From Phanerodontia chrysosporium (taxonomy: Eukaryota; Basidiomycota; Agaricomycetes; Polyporales; Phanerochaetaceae): a DNA stretch of 64,000 bases. The notes beneath the pieces are model-generated. The model ran no database searches, had not been told where the DNA came from, and saw only the letters and a program-made list of their open reading frames with translations. Made by a program: the position numbers and the translations under genes. Location: the NCBI GenBank assembly GCA_001910725.1, contig MJGA01000048.1, positions 1-64,000 of the forward strand, written 5' to 3'. Shown here one piece after another: positions 9,630 to 18,651 of the stretch; position 1 is the first letter of the stretch, and each line of letters begins with the position of its first letter.

Positions 9630-10325
9630 TGTCGCGGAGCAAAGGCTCAACGCTGCACGAGGGAGGGCGAATGGGGAGGTCGACGACGAGGCGCAGCAGA
9701 GCGGGTTACGCGGCGACGAACAAACTTATACAGCTGTCCGTATTGACCAAGATGTATTAGTGGTGTATACTACAATACAAACGACAGGCTTACCTGTCCG
9801 TATTGACCAAGAGGTCGAGATGACGGACAGGAGCGAGGGGAGCTACCCTTATATACTACAGGTCCTTTAGGGCAGGCTATACGATTACATAAGCTGATGG
9901 GCAGTGCTGTGCATAGCGATTGAAGCTGCGACGCGAACTGCGCGGCGAGGCTGTGTTGGGGCTATGTCACGAGGCTGTGTCAGCTGGCAGTGTCTCGAGG
10001 CTGCGTCGGGCCGAGGCTGTGTCATCAGGCTGATCAGCTCGGCGTGTCTCGGCGAGGGGAGTCGTCAGGGTTGACAGTGCCTCCTCGGCGATCCGGGGGA
10101 CCGGTTGCGAGGCAGACCGGTGATCCGGACAGTGTCTGAGCGCGCAGCGGGATGCGCTGGCGTCTAAGGGTGATGCACCATCAGGGCGCTGGCGCTGGGT
10201 GGCCAGGCGCTGAGTGTGGGAGGCTAGGACTCCAGACGGCGCGAGGGCTGCTCGCCCGTTGGATTAATCGAGGAAAATGGCCGAAATTCAGCGAAAAATA
10301 GGGCTGCGCCGTCACATCCGTGACA
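9630..10325 (-). repeat. LTR of gypsy-2, minus orientation (696 bp)
   Basis: Reverse complement of 14483-15178 with scattered substitutions; both copies are 696 bp and start TGTCACGGATGTGACG (itself a short palindrome) and end CGCGACA. The plus strand shows a duplicated phrase, CCTGTCCGTATTGACCAAGA and GCTGTCCGTATTGACCAAGA. It abuts the reverse-transcriptase frame of the Penelope-like element at 10326. Confidence 0.9.
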
Positions 10326-12587
10326 GACGACGACACTGACTTCGACCCAGACTTCGTGGTGCCCAAGACGCGCAAGCGTTTTGATGACGGTGTTCGCACC
10401 ACACTTGCGTACATTGAGCTCGGCCTTCGCAAAGGCGACAAGTTCGTGGACGAATACATCTCGAACGTCATGCCAAGCGTAAAAGCCACTTCTCGTAGCC
10501 TGAACTTGGTTTGGCTGGACGAGCTCAAGGACTACTTGAGTGCTAACAAATATATCGTTAGTCCTTCTGATAAGAATCTCGGCGTATGCATCTTGCAGGC
10601 CGACTGGGTGACTGATCAGACTCGTACTCTCTGGAACGACCCCTCCAACTACCGTAAGCTCGGATCACTGTTGGAGGCGGATGAGATTATGGAAGAGAAA
10701 CACGAACGGATCTTCCGCGCAGCCAGACTTGCTAGGCGGCTTGGGAAGCGTCAGTTGGCGGAATTCCTTGTATCAAAGATCCATGGGAAGGATGCGAAGA
10801 CAGCGGGCTATACGCTCGGCCAGTTCTATGGCGTACCAAAGGTACACAAGCGACCGGTCAAAATGCGGCCTATCGTCCCGTGTCATTCTGTCTCGCAAGC
10901 CCCCTCCGCTACGTATGTTTCTAAAATGCTCAAGCCACTCGTGTCGCGTCAGCCGCACGTAATTCACGGTTCTAAACATCTCGTGAGGCAGCTTGAGTCG
11001 TTGCAGCTTGATAAGCACAGGAAAGTGTGGATTGTTTCAGGCGACATCGTCGCCTTCTATCCGAACATCCCCCTAGAGAACTGTATTCGTGTAGTCACAC
11101 AAATGTGGCGGAACAGCCCCGAGGCGGAGAAGCTTTCCCCAGAAGAATGTCAGCTCTTTCTGATGTCCTTCATGACTGCTAACAAGCGGCTCGTTATACA
11201 ATTTGGCGACGAGTATGCAGAGCAGATCCGGGGCCTGGCTATGGGCATTGCCTGTAGTCCGGACTTGGCTAACCTCTACAGTTCTCACTACGAGAACCCT
11301 ATACTCGCCAGACCCGACATGAAATCGAAGTTTGCCTTCTTCGGTCGGTATCTGGACAACGTACTCGGCATAGTCTATGCTTCGTCAGCAGAGGAGGCTA
11401 TGTCGTACGCAAATGAGATTCGCTACGACAGCGTCGAAATCGAGTGGTCAGTGTCGGAGTACCACACTCCGTTCTTGGATCTTTTCCTCTATCTCGATCT
11501 AGTCGAGAAGAGGTTACATTGGAAACCATATTCTAAACCGCTGAACCACCGCGAACGCATACCATGGGCATCTCACCACCCGAAAGATGTTAAGAAAGGC
11601 ACCTTTATCGGCGAGATGTCTCATCTGGCCACACTTTGTAGTAAACTGGAACACTACAGAGATGCCATATCCGACCTGAGTAATCTGTACTTGGCACGTG
11701 GGTATCCGGACGATGCGGTGAGGAGTTGGGTTAAAGCTCACTTTTCACAAAGATGGGAACGAAGGCTTGGTGAGCCAATCGTACGGGATGAAGTCTTTGT
11801 GCTTAAATCCCACTTCAATCCCGCTTGGTCTGCGTTCAACGTCCACGGCTTGTCTGAAGTCGTCGTTGAATCCTGGTTGTCCAGCCTGAGTAAGCTCGAC
11901 AGAGCTAATCAATCCCAGGACCGTACGTGGCACGCCGCGGAGAGCACTGATGGGTCCGAGCTGAAAATCTTTCGGCAGACGACTCTCGGTCAGTTCCAAG
12001 GCGGGCAGAGCAGTCTATATCCTGGTGAGAGCCACCCTGAAGGGGTAGCCGGCCGAGTGGGCGTAGCCAATGTTGCGAAACCCCGTGTGACCTACGATCC
12101 CAGGGATGTCATAGACGTTGACGAGCTTGTAGCTCTCAGCGAACCCAGCTTCTCGGCACACGACCTCAGTGTCGTGTGGACTGACAACGCGTTACGAGTA
12201 CCTAAATCCCTATGAATACGATACGCAATGGCCGAGCCTCGGTTAGATGCGGATCCGCAGGTAAATCCTGCCCTCCATGTACCTTTGGGAGTGGAGGACC
12301 AGGTCGGTGACCTCGGACCCGCCTCAGATGCGGCGTCGGTTGCTAGCGGAGATGACGGCACAACGAATAGTAAGCCCTATCGTATTTGTACGGCGAAGAA
12401 GGACTCGGGAATCGTCCAGGAGGATCTGGATATACGGTCCGTTGGATTCCACGACCGCGCCTGGCTTGTCTCCCGAAAGAAAATTCGCAATCTCGGGGAT
12501 ATAGTCAACAGCTGGAAAAAGGACATCATTCAAGCAGCATTGAACAGTGACTCTGTTCAACACATGCACGTGGACGAATGGCAGTAA
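10326..12587 (+). pseudogene. Penelope-type reverse transcriptase, 5'-truncated, one in-frame stop, YLDN
   Basis: The frame has no ATG at its start; it opens against the gypsy-2 LTR, so the N-terminus is lost. Penelope-type RT signatures are clear: FYGVPKVHK with MRPIVP, the motif-A region SGDIVAFYPNIPLENCI, then GLAMGIACSPDLANLYSSHYE, and FGRYLDNVLGIV at the catalytic site. The usual Y-x-D-D reads YLDN (11349-11360), with Asn codon AAC at 11358-11360. Downstream IPWASHHPKDVKKGTF matches the conserved thumb region of these enzymes. A TGA at 12213-12215 interrupts the frame. The same frame reopens at once and runs to TAA at 12585-12587 (ATG 12228, 119 aa). The catalytic change plus the stop argue for a dead copy; use of the second part as a separate ORF is an alternative. 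Confidence 0.8.
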
Positions 12588-13260
12588 TGCGATTCGATAA
12601 CTGCTGGCCGTAATGGTCAGAGGATATTTACTTAGTGGCATACACTTTGGTTCAAACCCAAAACCCCTAACCTAGGCCCTAAGCCTAAATATTCATTAGC
12701 GTCTCCCTCACAGGCCTAAACCCCCTGGAGCGGAGTTGTACCCGTTGAACGGTACAGCCAGCAGTTATAAGTATCTTGTTGTACAGCGTCATTATTTAAT
12801 GGATGCAGTGAGCGCCCACCTTCGTGGCGTGGGCGCTTCGGTGATTGCCGTGATGGCCGCGCACGTGTTCCACGTGTCCGTCTCGTGGCTGCTAATAGCG
12901 TTTGTGATCATGTGATCTTCGACCCAGGGCTGCGGTTAACTCTGGATTCGATGCGCGTGTTAATAACCGGCCCGAATCCGGGTCGGCTCCGAACCAACTC
13001 CGCTAGGTTCGGGAGACTTTCGCCGGGGTAGCCGCGTGCTGGACTTCGTCCGGGCACTTTGTGGCATTGATCCGATCAGATCGAGATCTCGAGACTTCGA
13101 AAGGTGACTTTTCGGTAGTCCACTGCTCGCTGGAGTGTTGTTGGCCCCTTCCACATGACCTGTACATTCAAAACCTTCATACTTTCGCCGAGAAAGAGTC
13201 CCTTAAGGGGATTTGTTGCTCCCGACCTCGGGGAGACGTTTCTTCGCGCCAATCGCATTA
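12588..13260 (+). other. 3' region of the Penelope-like element
   Basis: No convincing gene. It contains degenerate C-strand telomere-like phrases at 12653-12690 (ACCCCTAACC, GGCCCTAAGCC) and 12711-12725 (CAGGCCTAAACCCCC). The remainder is unremarkable. Confidence 0.5.
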
Positions 13261-13263
13261 CAG

Positions 13264-13318
13264 CCGACGAGCGACATTTCGCCTCTCGTCGGCCCGCCAG
13301 TCCCTTCGGGCCTGGCGG
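13264..13318 (+). other. Two strong stem-loops upstream of the hammerhead-like motif
   Basis: CCGACGAG (13264-13271) pairs with CTCGTCGG (13285-13292), and CCGCCAG (13294-13300) pairs with CTGGCGG (13312-13318). They stand back to back just before the ribozyme candidate, so this part of the element RNA should be heavily folded. Confidence 0.7.
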
Positions 13319-13341
13319 TTGCAAGGGGTATATATCCCAGT

Positions 13342-13414
13342 AGGAAACCACTGATGAGTCTTCACGACGAAAGCTCAGTGCGACACAACAGTGTCGGCTG
13401 CCTTCGGTTTTCCT
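13342..13414 (+). ncRNA. Candidate hammerhead ribozyme
   Basis: The conserved core is present: CUGAUGA (13351-13357), a 3-bp stem II GUC/GAC with loop UUCAC (13358-13368), then GAAA (13369-13372). Stem III can form from 13372 to 13403: AG with CU next to the core, CAG with CUG, then a 6-bp hairpin CGACAC/GUGUCG with loop AACA. Stem I can form between AGGAAACC (13342-13349) and GGUUUUCCU (13406-13414) with one bulged U. The predicted cleavage triplet is CUU (13402-13404), cut after 13404. Weak points are an A-C mismatch where stem I meets the core and an internal loop in stem III. Activity is not shown. Confidence 0.6.
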
Positions 13415-13460
13415 GTGAAGCATTCCATGCTCGCCGCTCGCTACGCTCGCGTCTCGCGCC

Positions 13461-13478
13461 CCCCAAACCCTAAACCCT
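13461..13478 (+). repeat. Telomere-like tract CCCCAAACCCTAAACCCT
   Basis: About two CCCTAAA units lie at the 3' end of the Penelope-like element and directly before the broken gypsy-2 pol fragment. The C-strand orientation after a plus-strand element is what priming from a G-rich telomere overhang would leave. Confidence 0.55.
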
Positions 13479-13490
13479 CAGTACATGTGA

Positions 13491-14444
13491 GTGCTATACA
13501 AGCATCTCGGCATCACTACTGGTCTCACCACGGCGTATCACCCAGAAGGCAACGGCAAGGTTGAGCGCAAGAACCAGGAAGTCGAGAAATTCTTGCGTCT
13601 CTTCGTCTCCCAGCGCCAAGACGACTGGGTCGATTGGCTCCCGATGGCCGAGTTCACCCTGAATTTGCACGTGTCTGGCGCTACCGAGCGCACGCCCTTC
13701 GAGATTGTTTACGGCTACACACCAGACTTCACGATCCCGGCCGGCAAACACACCAAGGTTCCCGCCCTCGATGAGCGCCTAGATCGCATGGCTCACGTTC
13801 GCAAAGAGGCCGAAACTGCCCTGCGCCTTACCAAGGCTCGTATGAAAGAAGAGTACGAGGCCGCGAAGAAACGCGCCCACTCCTTCAAGGTTGGCGACCA
13901 GGTTTGGCTCAGCACGAAGGACCTCAGCATCGATCAGCCTTCGCCCAAGCTCGGCCCTCGCCAGCTGGGTCCGTTTAAGGTTCTGGAAAAGATCGGCGAT
14001 CTGGACTATCGGCTCGAACTCCCGAGCTGGCTGAAAATCCACCTGGTTTTCCATGTCAACCGCCTCAGCCCGTGGCACGATCAGGGTGTCGAGAAGCCCC
14101 TGCCTCCCAAACCTGTCAAGGTTGCCGGCGAAGAAGAATACGTCGTCGAGAAAGTCCTCGACAGCCGCATACACCGCCGCCAACTGCAGTACAAAGCCCG
14201 CTGGAAAGGCTACGGCCAAGCTGGCGACACGTGGGAAAAGGCAGACAACCTCAAGCACGCCAAGGCCCTGGTCAACAAGTTCCATCGCGAAAAAACAGAA
14301 GCACCCCGCAAGCTCGCTGCCGCCACCTTCGAAGCCCTCGCCGCCTCTTTTCGCCCATTCGTCACCGAAGTCGACGTCTCTCTTCTCTCTGCCTCCGATC
14401 GCGCTAAGGCCAATCTCGATTGGGAGGAGGGGCGCCACATCTAA
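13491..14444 (+). pseudogene. Integrase C-terminus plus chromodomain fragment (about 317 codons)
   Basis: The frame opens without ATG in the middle of integrase: LYKHLGITTGLTTAYHPEGN followed by KVERKNQEVEKF, where the Glu of KVER is the catalytic acid of the D,D35E triad. The integrase C-terminal region (FKVGDQVWLSTKDL, KLGPRQLGPFKVLEKIGD, HLVFHVNRLSPWH) follows. The chromodomain is EYVVEKVLDSRIHRRQL then QYKARWKGYGQAGDTWEKAD. The frame is uninterrupted to its TAA. Truncated relic: no protease, RT or RNase H. Confidence 0.88.
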
Positions 14445-14482
14445 CGACCTCGCGAGGACGCTCGGTTTTAGGAGGGGGGTAA

Positions 14483-15178
14483 TGTCACGGATGTGACGGC
14501 GTAGCCCTATTTTTCGCCGATTTTCAGTTATTTTCCTCGATTAATCCAATGGGCGAGCAGCCCTCGCGCCGTCTGGAGTCCTAGCCACCCACGCTCAGCG
14601 CCTGGCCACCCAGCGCCAGCGCCCTGATGGCGCATCACCCCTAGACGCCAGCGCATCCCGCTGCGCGCTCAGACACTGCCCGGATCACCGGTCTGCCTTG
14701 CAACCGGTCCCCCGGATCGCCGAGGAGGCACTGTCATCCCTGATGACTCCCCTCGCCGAGACACGCTGCGCTGATCAGCCTGATGACACAGCCTCGGCCC
14801 GACGCAGCCTCGAGACACTGCCAGCTGACGCAGCCTCATGACATAGCCCCAGCACAGCCTCGCCGCGCAGTCCGCGTCGCAGCCTCGCTGGCTATGCTGA
14901 GCACTGCCCATCAGCTTATGTAATCGTATAGCCTGCCCTAAAGGACCTGTAGTATATAAGGGTAGCTCCCCTCGCTCCTGTCCGTCATCTCGACCTCTTG
15001 GTCAATACGGACAGGTAAGCCTGTCGTTTGTATTGTAGTATACACCACTAATACATCTTGGTCAATACGGACAGCTGTATAAGTTTGTTCGTCGCCGCGT
15101 AACCCGCTCCGCTGCGCCTCGTCGTCAACCTCCCCATTCGCCCTCCCTCCTGCAGCGTCGAGCCTTTGCTCCGCGACA
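14483..15178 (+). repeat. 3' LTR of gypsy-2, plus orientation (696 bp)
   Basis: Starts TGTCACGGATGTGACG directly after the polypurine tract and ends CGCGACA. It forms a 696-bp inverted repeat with 9630-10325 and differs from it at scattered positions. Confidence 0.9.
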
Positions 15179-15286
15179 GCAACCACCAGGGTTCACAACT
15201 CCGAGTGTCCATGTTACTCCATGACTTCCCTTGAACTCCGGTGTTCTCCATGAGCAGAGTTGGCTCAGAGATTCAGCGCCATGACA
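15179..15286 (+). repeat. 108-bp dispersed repeat, right copy
   Basis: Same-orientation counterpart of 102-209. It is bounded on the left by the gypsy-2 LTR and on the right by a Ty1/copia remnant. Confidence 0.8.
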
Positions 15287-15702
15287 TGGGGAAGACAACC
15301 CCACTGACATTTTTACCAAGCCATTGGTGCAGCAGAAGTTCAAACACTTCCATGCGATGCTTGACATGTCAGCATTGAGGGGGAGTGTCGATGAGCAGGC
15401 ATGAGGCAGACACGTGATATGCGTGGGCAGACGGGTGCGCACCTGTCTGACCCCTGACACTGCAGACCCGGAGGACTCTGTGCTGTGCGCGCAGGCTGCC
15501 CTGCATCTCCTGCTTGGTAGACATGTTCTACCATGCCACTCTTATGTGAGCTCACTGCTCTAGACAGCAAGCAAATATTCTAGGTATTATATGTCATTTT
15601 CTGTAGTATTCCTAGGCATATATGTAGCTAGAGTATAAATACAAGCTCGAGGACGCCGTCCCCATTGTCCTCATCGTTCACTCGTCGTATACCTGCACGA
15701 AC
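15287..15702 (+). mobile_element. Ty1/copia 3' remnant: RNase H end plus LTR
   Basis: In the frame of GAA at 15291 the sequence reads EDNPTDIFTKPLVQQKFKHF, the strongly conserved end of copia RNase H (A/TDIFTKPL). A purine-rich run (TTGAGGGGGAG) follows, then TGTCGATGAGC at 15386, the likely LTR start. The LTR contains TATAAATA (15634-15641) and probably ends near CGAACA at about 15702; the end is uncertain without a partner LTR. A stop just upstream of the coding remnant shows it is only a fragment. Confidence 0.7.
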
Positions 15703-16095
15703 ATGTCTATTGAAGTCATTACACTACTACAAGTAAGTCTATATAATTTTAACAAACCGTAGGGAAATGGAAAAACTGTGACACAGGTGCTGTTAAGCAC
15801 CCCTCATTCTTCCTTGGAACTGTAATTCTGCCGGGGTTCAACTCCATTTCAGACTTGACCCATAGAACACTGCCTGACAGTGTACACATGCGACACATCA
15901 CTCCACAAAAACATGTACACAGTGCATCAACAGCAAGTGCTCGCCCGTGGCAACCAGCAGTAAACAGTGTTGTTTGCATGTCACCGTAATGCCAGGCACC
16001 AGGCATTGAATCAAGAGAAGTCTAAGATCCTTTATATTCCCAAGTAAAGCAGATTCCAGATGAGTACATTGAGATCCCTTGTGTTCATTGCTATA
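15703..16095. other. Spacer, 3' flank of ATG7
   Basis: No gene seen. It should contain the ATG7 3' untranslated region on the minus strand. Confidence 0.5.
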
Positions 16096-18651
16096 TTACA
16101 TGTCTTCGTCCTCTTCATCCACCCATTCGACATCACCGATTGCGCTCTCTCCTTCGCGGTACAACTCGTCTAGACCACTGAGGCGCTCCAGATAGCCAGT
16201 CTCGTCGCAAGCGCTCCGTACGAGTGTCCAGGCATCTCGTTCGTAAGCCTCTAGGACGGCGTCACCACAGCCCGTGCACCGCGAGAAAGCAGCACCCTTT
16301 ACTGGAACGGTGCGGAACTCAGCGAGGTAGCCACGAAGCTGATGCGGCACGAGGCCAAGGACGCTGCCCGACGTGTGGGGATCGGGCAGCTCGCCGCCCT
16401 TCGGTGGTGCCGGAGCAGGCGCATTGACTCTGTTGTTGTTAGCATAGTGCAAATCCGGGAAGAACGCGTATCATACCCGTCGGGGTGCTGCAGCAGTGCT
16501 GCAAGTAGCTCCACCGCGGAGGAGGAAGCGATGGACGCGAGCCCAGGACGCGTGACTGTGCACATCTGGTCGAGAGTACGATCGGTGAGACTCTGAAGGT
16601 GAAAACGTCAGTGATTGTCTAGCACTAAACAGTGAGTCGAGCATACGTCCGCGGGGGCCACGATGTCGTTGCAGTAGTAGCATCCGAGTCGGTCGCCCTT
16701 TGAGAGCTCCTTGCGCACTCCATGGCGCATGACAAGGAAAGTGTCAAAACCCAGCGCGGCATTCATGACGATCTGCGGTGGCAGTATTAGAAAAGTGCTT
16801 GCGAACAGGAGCACCATGCGCGCACCTTGCCTTTTGCCGCACCCATTACCGTCGGCAGCCACCGGCTTTCCCGGGAATCCATCAGGAGGAAGATAGCGTC
16901 GTGCTCATCAAAGAGCTTCTCTAGCAGCTGAACATCCTTTTTCGTCTGCTCGAGCGACGTATGCGGTATTGGATGACCGGGCATCGGGATACTGAGGCTG
17001 TGACCCGTCGCGTTCTGCCAGGATCCTCATGAGCAACCAATAGACACAACAGAGACGATGTCACGCACAACACCGGGAAAGATCTTCTTCAGGTTCTCCG
17101 CTGCGCATTCCGCCTTCGGTTTGCCGCCTCCGAGACAATCCTCGAAGGTGAAGAGTGGCTGCCGTACCGGGTTCGAGAACGACACTCTGGCGCTGTCGAC
17201 AAAGGTGATAGTCCGCACACCCCACGCCTACCATACTCTGTCAAGGAGCTGGAGATACATAGCGCCGGGATGGACGAACCATGAGAGTTCGGGCGACATA
17301 GCAGCCCAGCGTACCAGCGCCGAGAAGAAGGCAGCGCGTCTTGGATACACGTTCGAGGTCCAACTCGGGCAGAATCCGCCATCGCATAAGCTTCAGGTTG
17401 AGATCAACAGCCTGCTCGGCCAGACTGACAAGCACGGAATCTTGTCAGCAACAGCCATCCACAGCCAGTATCGAGCTATGCGTACCGTTTGGGGTCCATA
17501 GTCGGCGCTAGGTCTGCCATGCGTGGCGCAAGCTTTCCTTGCGGGTTCTTCTCCCACCCGACCGCGCTCGGACGCTCGCCGGTACCTTGCGCATTGGCGA
17601 CGCCTTTAACCAGTCCGACGCGGCTGCGCGACATGTCGCGCCAGCACAGCACGCGCAGCCCCGACGGCGAGTTGCTGAAGAGCGACGGGTATCGATGCGC
17701 AAGGAACGCGAGCAGGTTGCGAAGAGGCCAGCCAGGGTTGCTCGGCGCGCCTGAAGGATCGACGAAGCCAACCAAACGCTGCGAGCGTGTACGTGAGCAT
17801 ATTAGCGAGGTTCGGACGTCTCATGCCTTACATGCTCTGGTGGGACTCCTTCAAAGAACGTCTGGAGGTCCTCGACTGGCGCGACTTCAGGAGCAGAGGA
17901 CGAGGTGCGCACGAGGAAGAAAGGGCGAGATTGAGTATGAAGCGCGTCATGAACGGCCGAGAGCTAGATATCTGTGAGTAGCATGTCCCCTGGGCAATGC
18001 AGATAGCATACCGTTTCCGAGGGAAGCACCTCTGACGCGTTTTGCCAGTCGCCCCCGCTTCCCAAGCGGGCTTGGCGACGAAAGCGGGGAAGGCAAACCA
18101 ATAGTAGTATCGGTACTTCTTCAAGTCGGCGAAAGTAATGAGAAGGAACTTTGTGAGCTTCGCGGTAGAGCCGGCCTGTATGCTTTCCCATATCTAGAGA
18201 ACAAGCACATTAAGATGACGCGTTCGCGAGGGATGGCCGGGCGCATACAGCCCAGAACATAGCTGCGTACCTCGTCGGAGAGCTCATTGAAAAGCGCAGT
18301 CTTGTCTGCTGCCTTGAACTCTTCTATGGTATTATAGTTCTTTAATAGTCCAGACACAGGCACGGCATATTTGGGTATCCTACTCTAATCATGAGTAATC
18401 AGGCGAGAGGTACAGATAGCGTACGCACTGAGGATTCTCATTGAGCGCGTCGCCCCGAGTGAGAGCGCAGATGGCATCGCAATATCCTGCCCAGTCTCTC
18501 TGTCGACAATGGTTCTCCCCGGAGCGTAAGAGCCCGTGACCGGAATGAAGTCGTCGGAGAGCTTGAGGACATCGATCTTGTGGTTGTTGAGCGCGTGCCA
18601 GAACGCGGGCTCGACGAGCGAGGAGAACGGCTGGAACTGGATGATAGTCAT
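16096..18651 (-). CDS. ATG7: Autophagy E1-like activating enzyme Atg7, about ten exons
   Basis: Atg7 activates the ubiquitin-like proteins Atg12 and Atg8 for conjugation during autophagosome formation in the cytosol. The start ATG (18649-18651) begins [21 protein letters not shown], the typical Atg7 N-terminus. Next come [20 protein letters not shown] and [12 protein letters not shown]. The E1 adenylation region has [12 protein letters not shown], the nucleotide-binding [10 protein letters not shown] (about 17304-17330) and the loop [20 protein letters not shown]. The catalytic cysteine lies in [12 protein letters not shown], codon 16560-16562, after the Cys pair of [11 protein letters not shown]. 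The C-terminal tail has [15 protein letters not shown] and [12 protein letters not shown] and ends acidic. Exons are separated by 45-60 nt GT-AG introns; I traced most joins but not every base. Nothing suggests damage. Confidence 0.93.

Larger units (their letters stand above)
7085..10325 (-). mobile_element. 5' half of a second Ty3/gypsy element (gypsy-2), truncated after gag
   Basis: Read on the minus strand, the order is 696-bp LTR (10325 to 9630), a leader, an extra open frame (9524-8787), then gag (8360-7113). Protease, reverse transcriptase and integrase are missing because the sequence breaks just after the gag stop and runs into a telomere-like tract. The LTR matches the plus-strand LTR at 14483-15178. 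The left boundary is approximate. Confidence 0.85.
10326..13460 (+). mobile_element. Penelope-like retroelement without visible endonuclease (Coprina-like)
   Basis: The segment holds a reverse-transcriptase frame of Penelope type (10326-12587), a structured 3' region and a hammerhead-like motif. It ends at a C-strand telomere-like tract (CCCCAAACCCTAAACCCT, 13461-13478). No GIY-YIG endonuclease motif is visible after the RT. Known background: endonuclease-deficient Penelope-like elements of fungi (Coprina) and rotifers (Athena) associate with telomeric repeats, and Penelope-like elements often carry hammerhead ribozymes. Assignment to that group is my inference from motifs and context. The 5' end is cut by the gypsy-2 LTR; the 3' boundary is approximate. 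Confidence 0.7.
13491..15178 (+). mobile_element. 3' half of a gypsy-2 family element, 5'-truncated inside integrase
   Basis: Read on the plus strand it holds the end of integrase, a chromodomain, the stop, a polypurine tract (GGAGGGGGGTAA, 14471-14482) and a full 696-bp LTR. Everything before the last part of integrase is gone; the break adjoins the telomere-like tract. The 5 bp outside its LTR (GCAAC, 15179-15183) do not match those outside the minus-strand LTR (TCGTC in element orientation), so the two halves need not come from one insertion. Confidence 0.88.

Noticed and set aside
10320..10325. Start codon of the Penelope frame at GTG 10320
   Set aside because: The first two codons lie within the gypsy-2 LTR and GTG is not a usual start in fungi; the frame is truncated there, not started.
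406..10330. gypsy-2 halves as a single insertion with target-site duplication
   Set aside because: The 5-bp flanks outside the two LTRs differ, so one clean insertion event is not supported.
12228..12587. Independent 119-aa host gene
   Set aside because: It lies in the same frame four codons after the Penelope stop and has no own promoter-like spacing; more likely the continuation of the element ORF.
13369..13400. Alternative hammerhead cleavage after GUC at 13392-13394
   Set aside because: The triplet fits, but stem III would then lack the base pair next to the core; the CUU at 13402-13404 gives three consistent helices.
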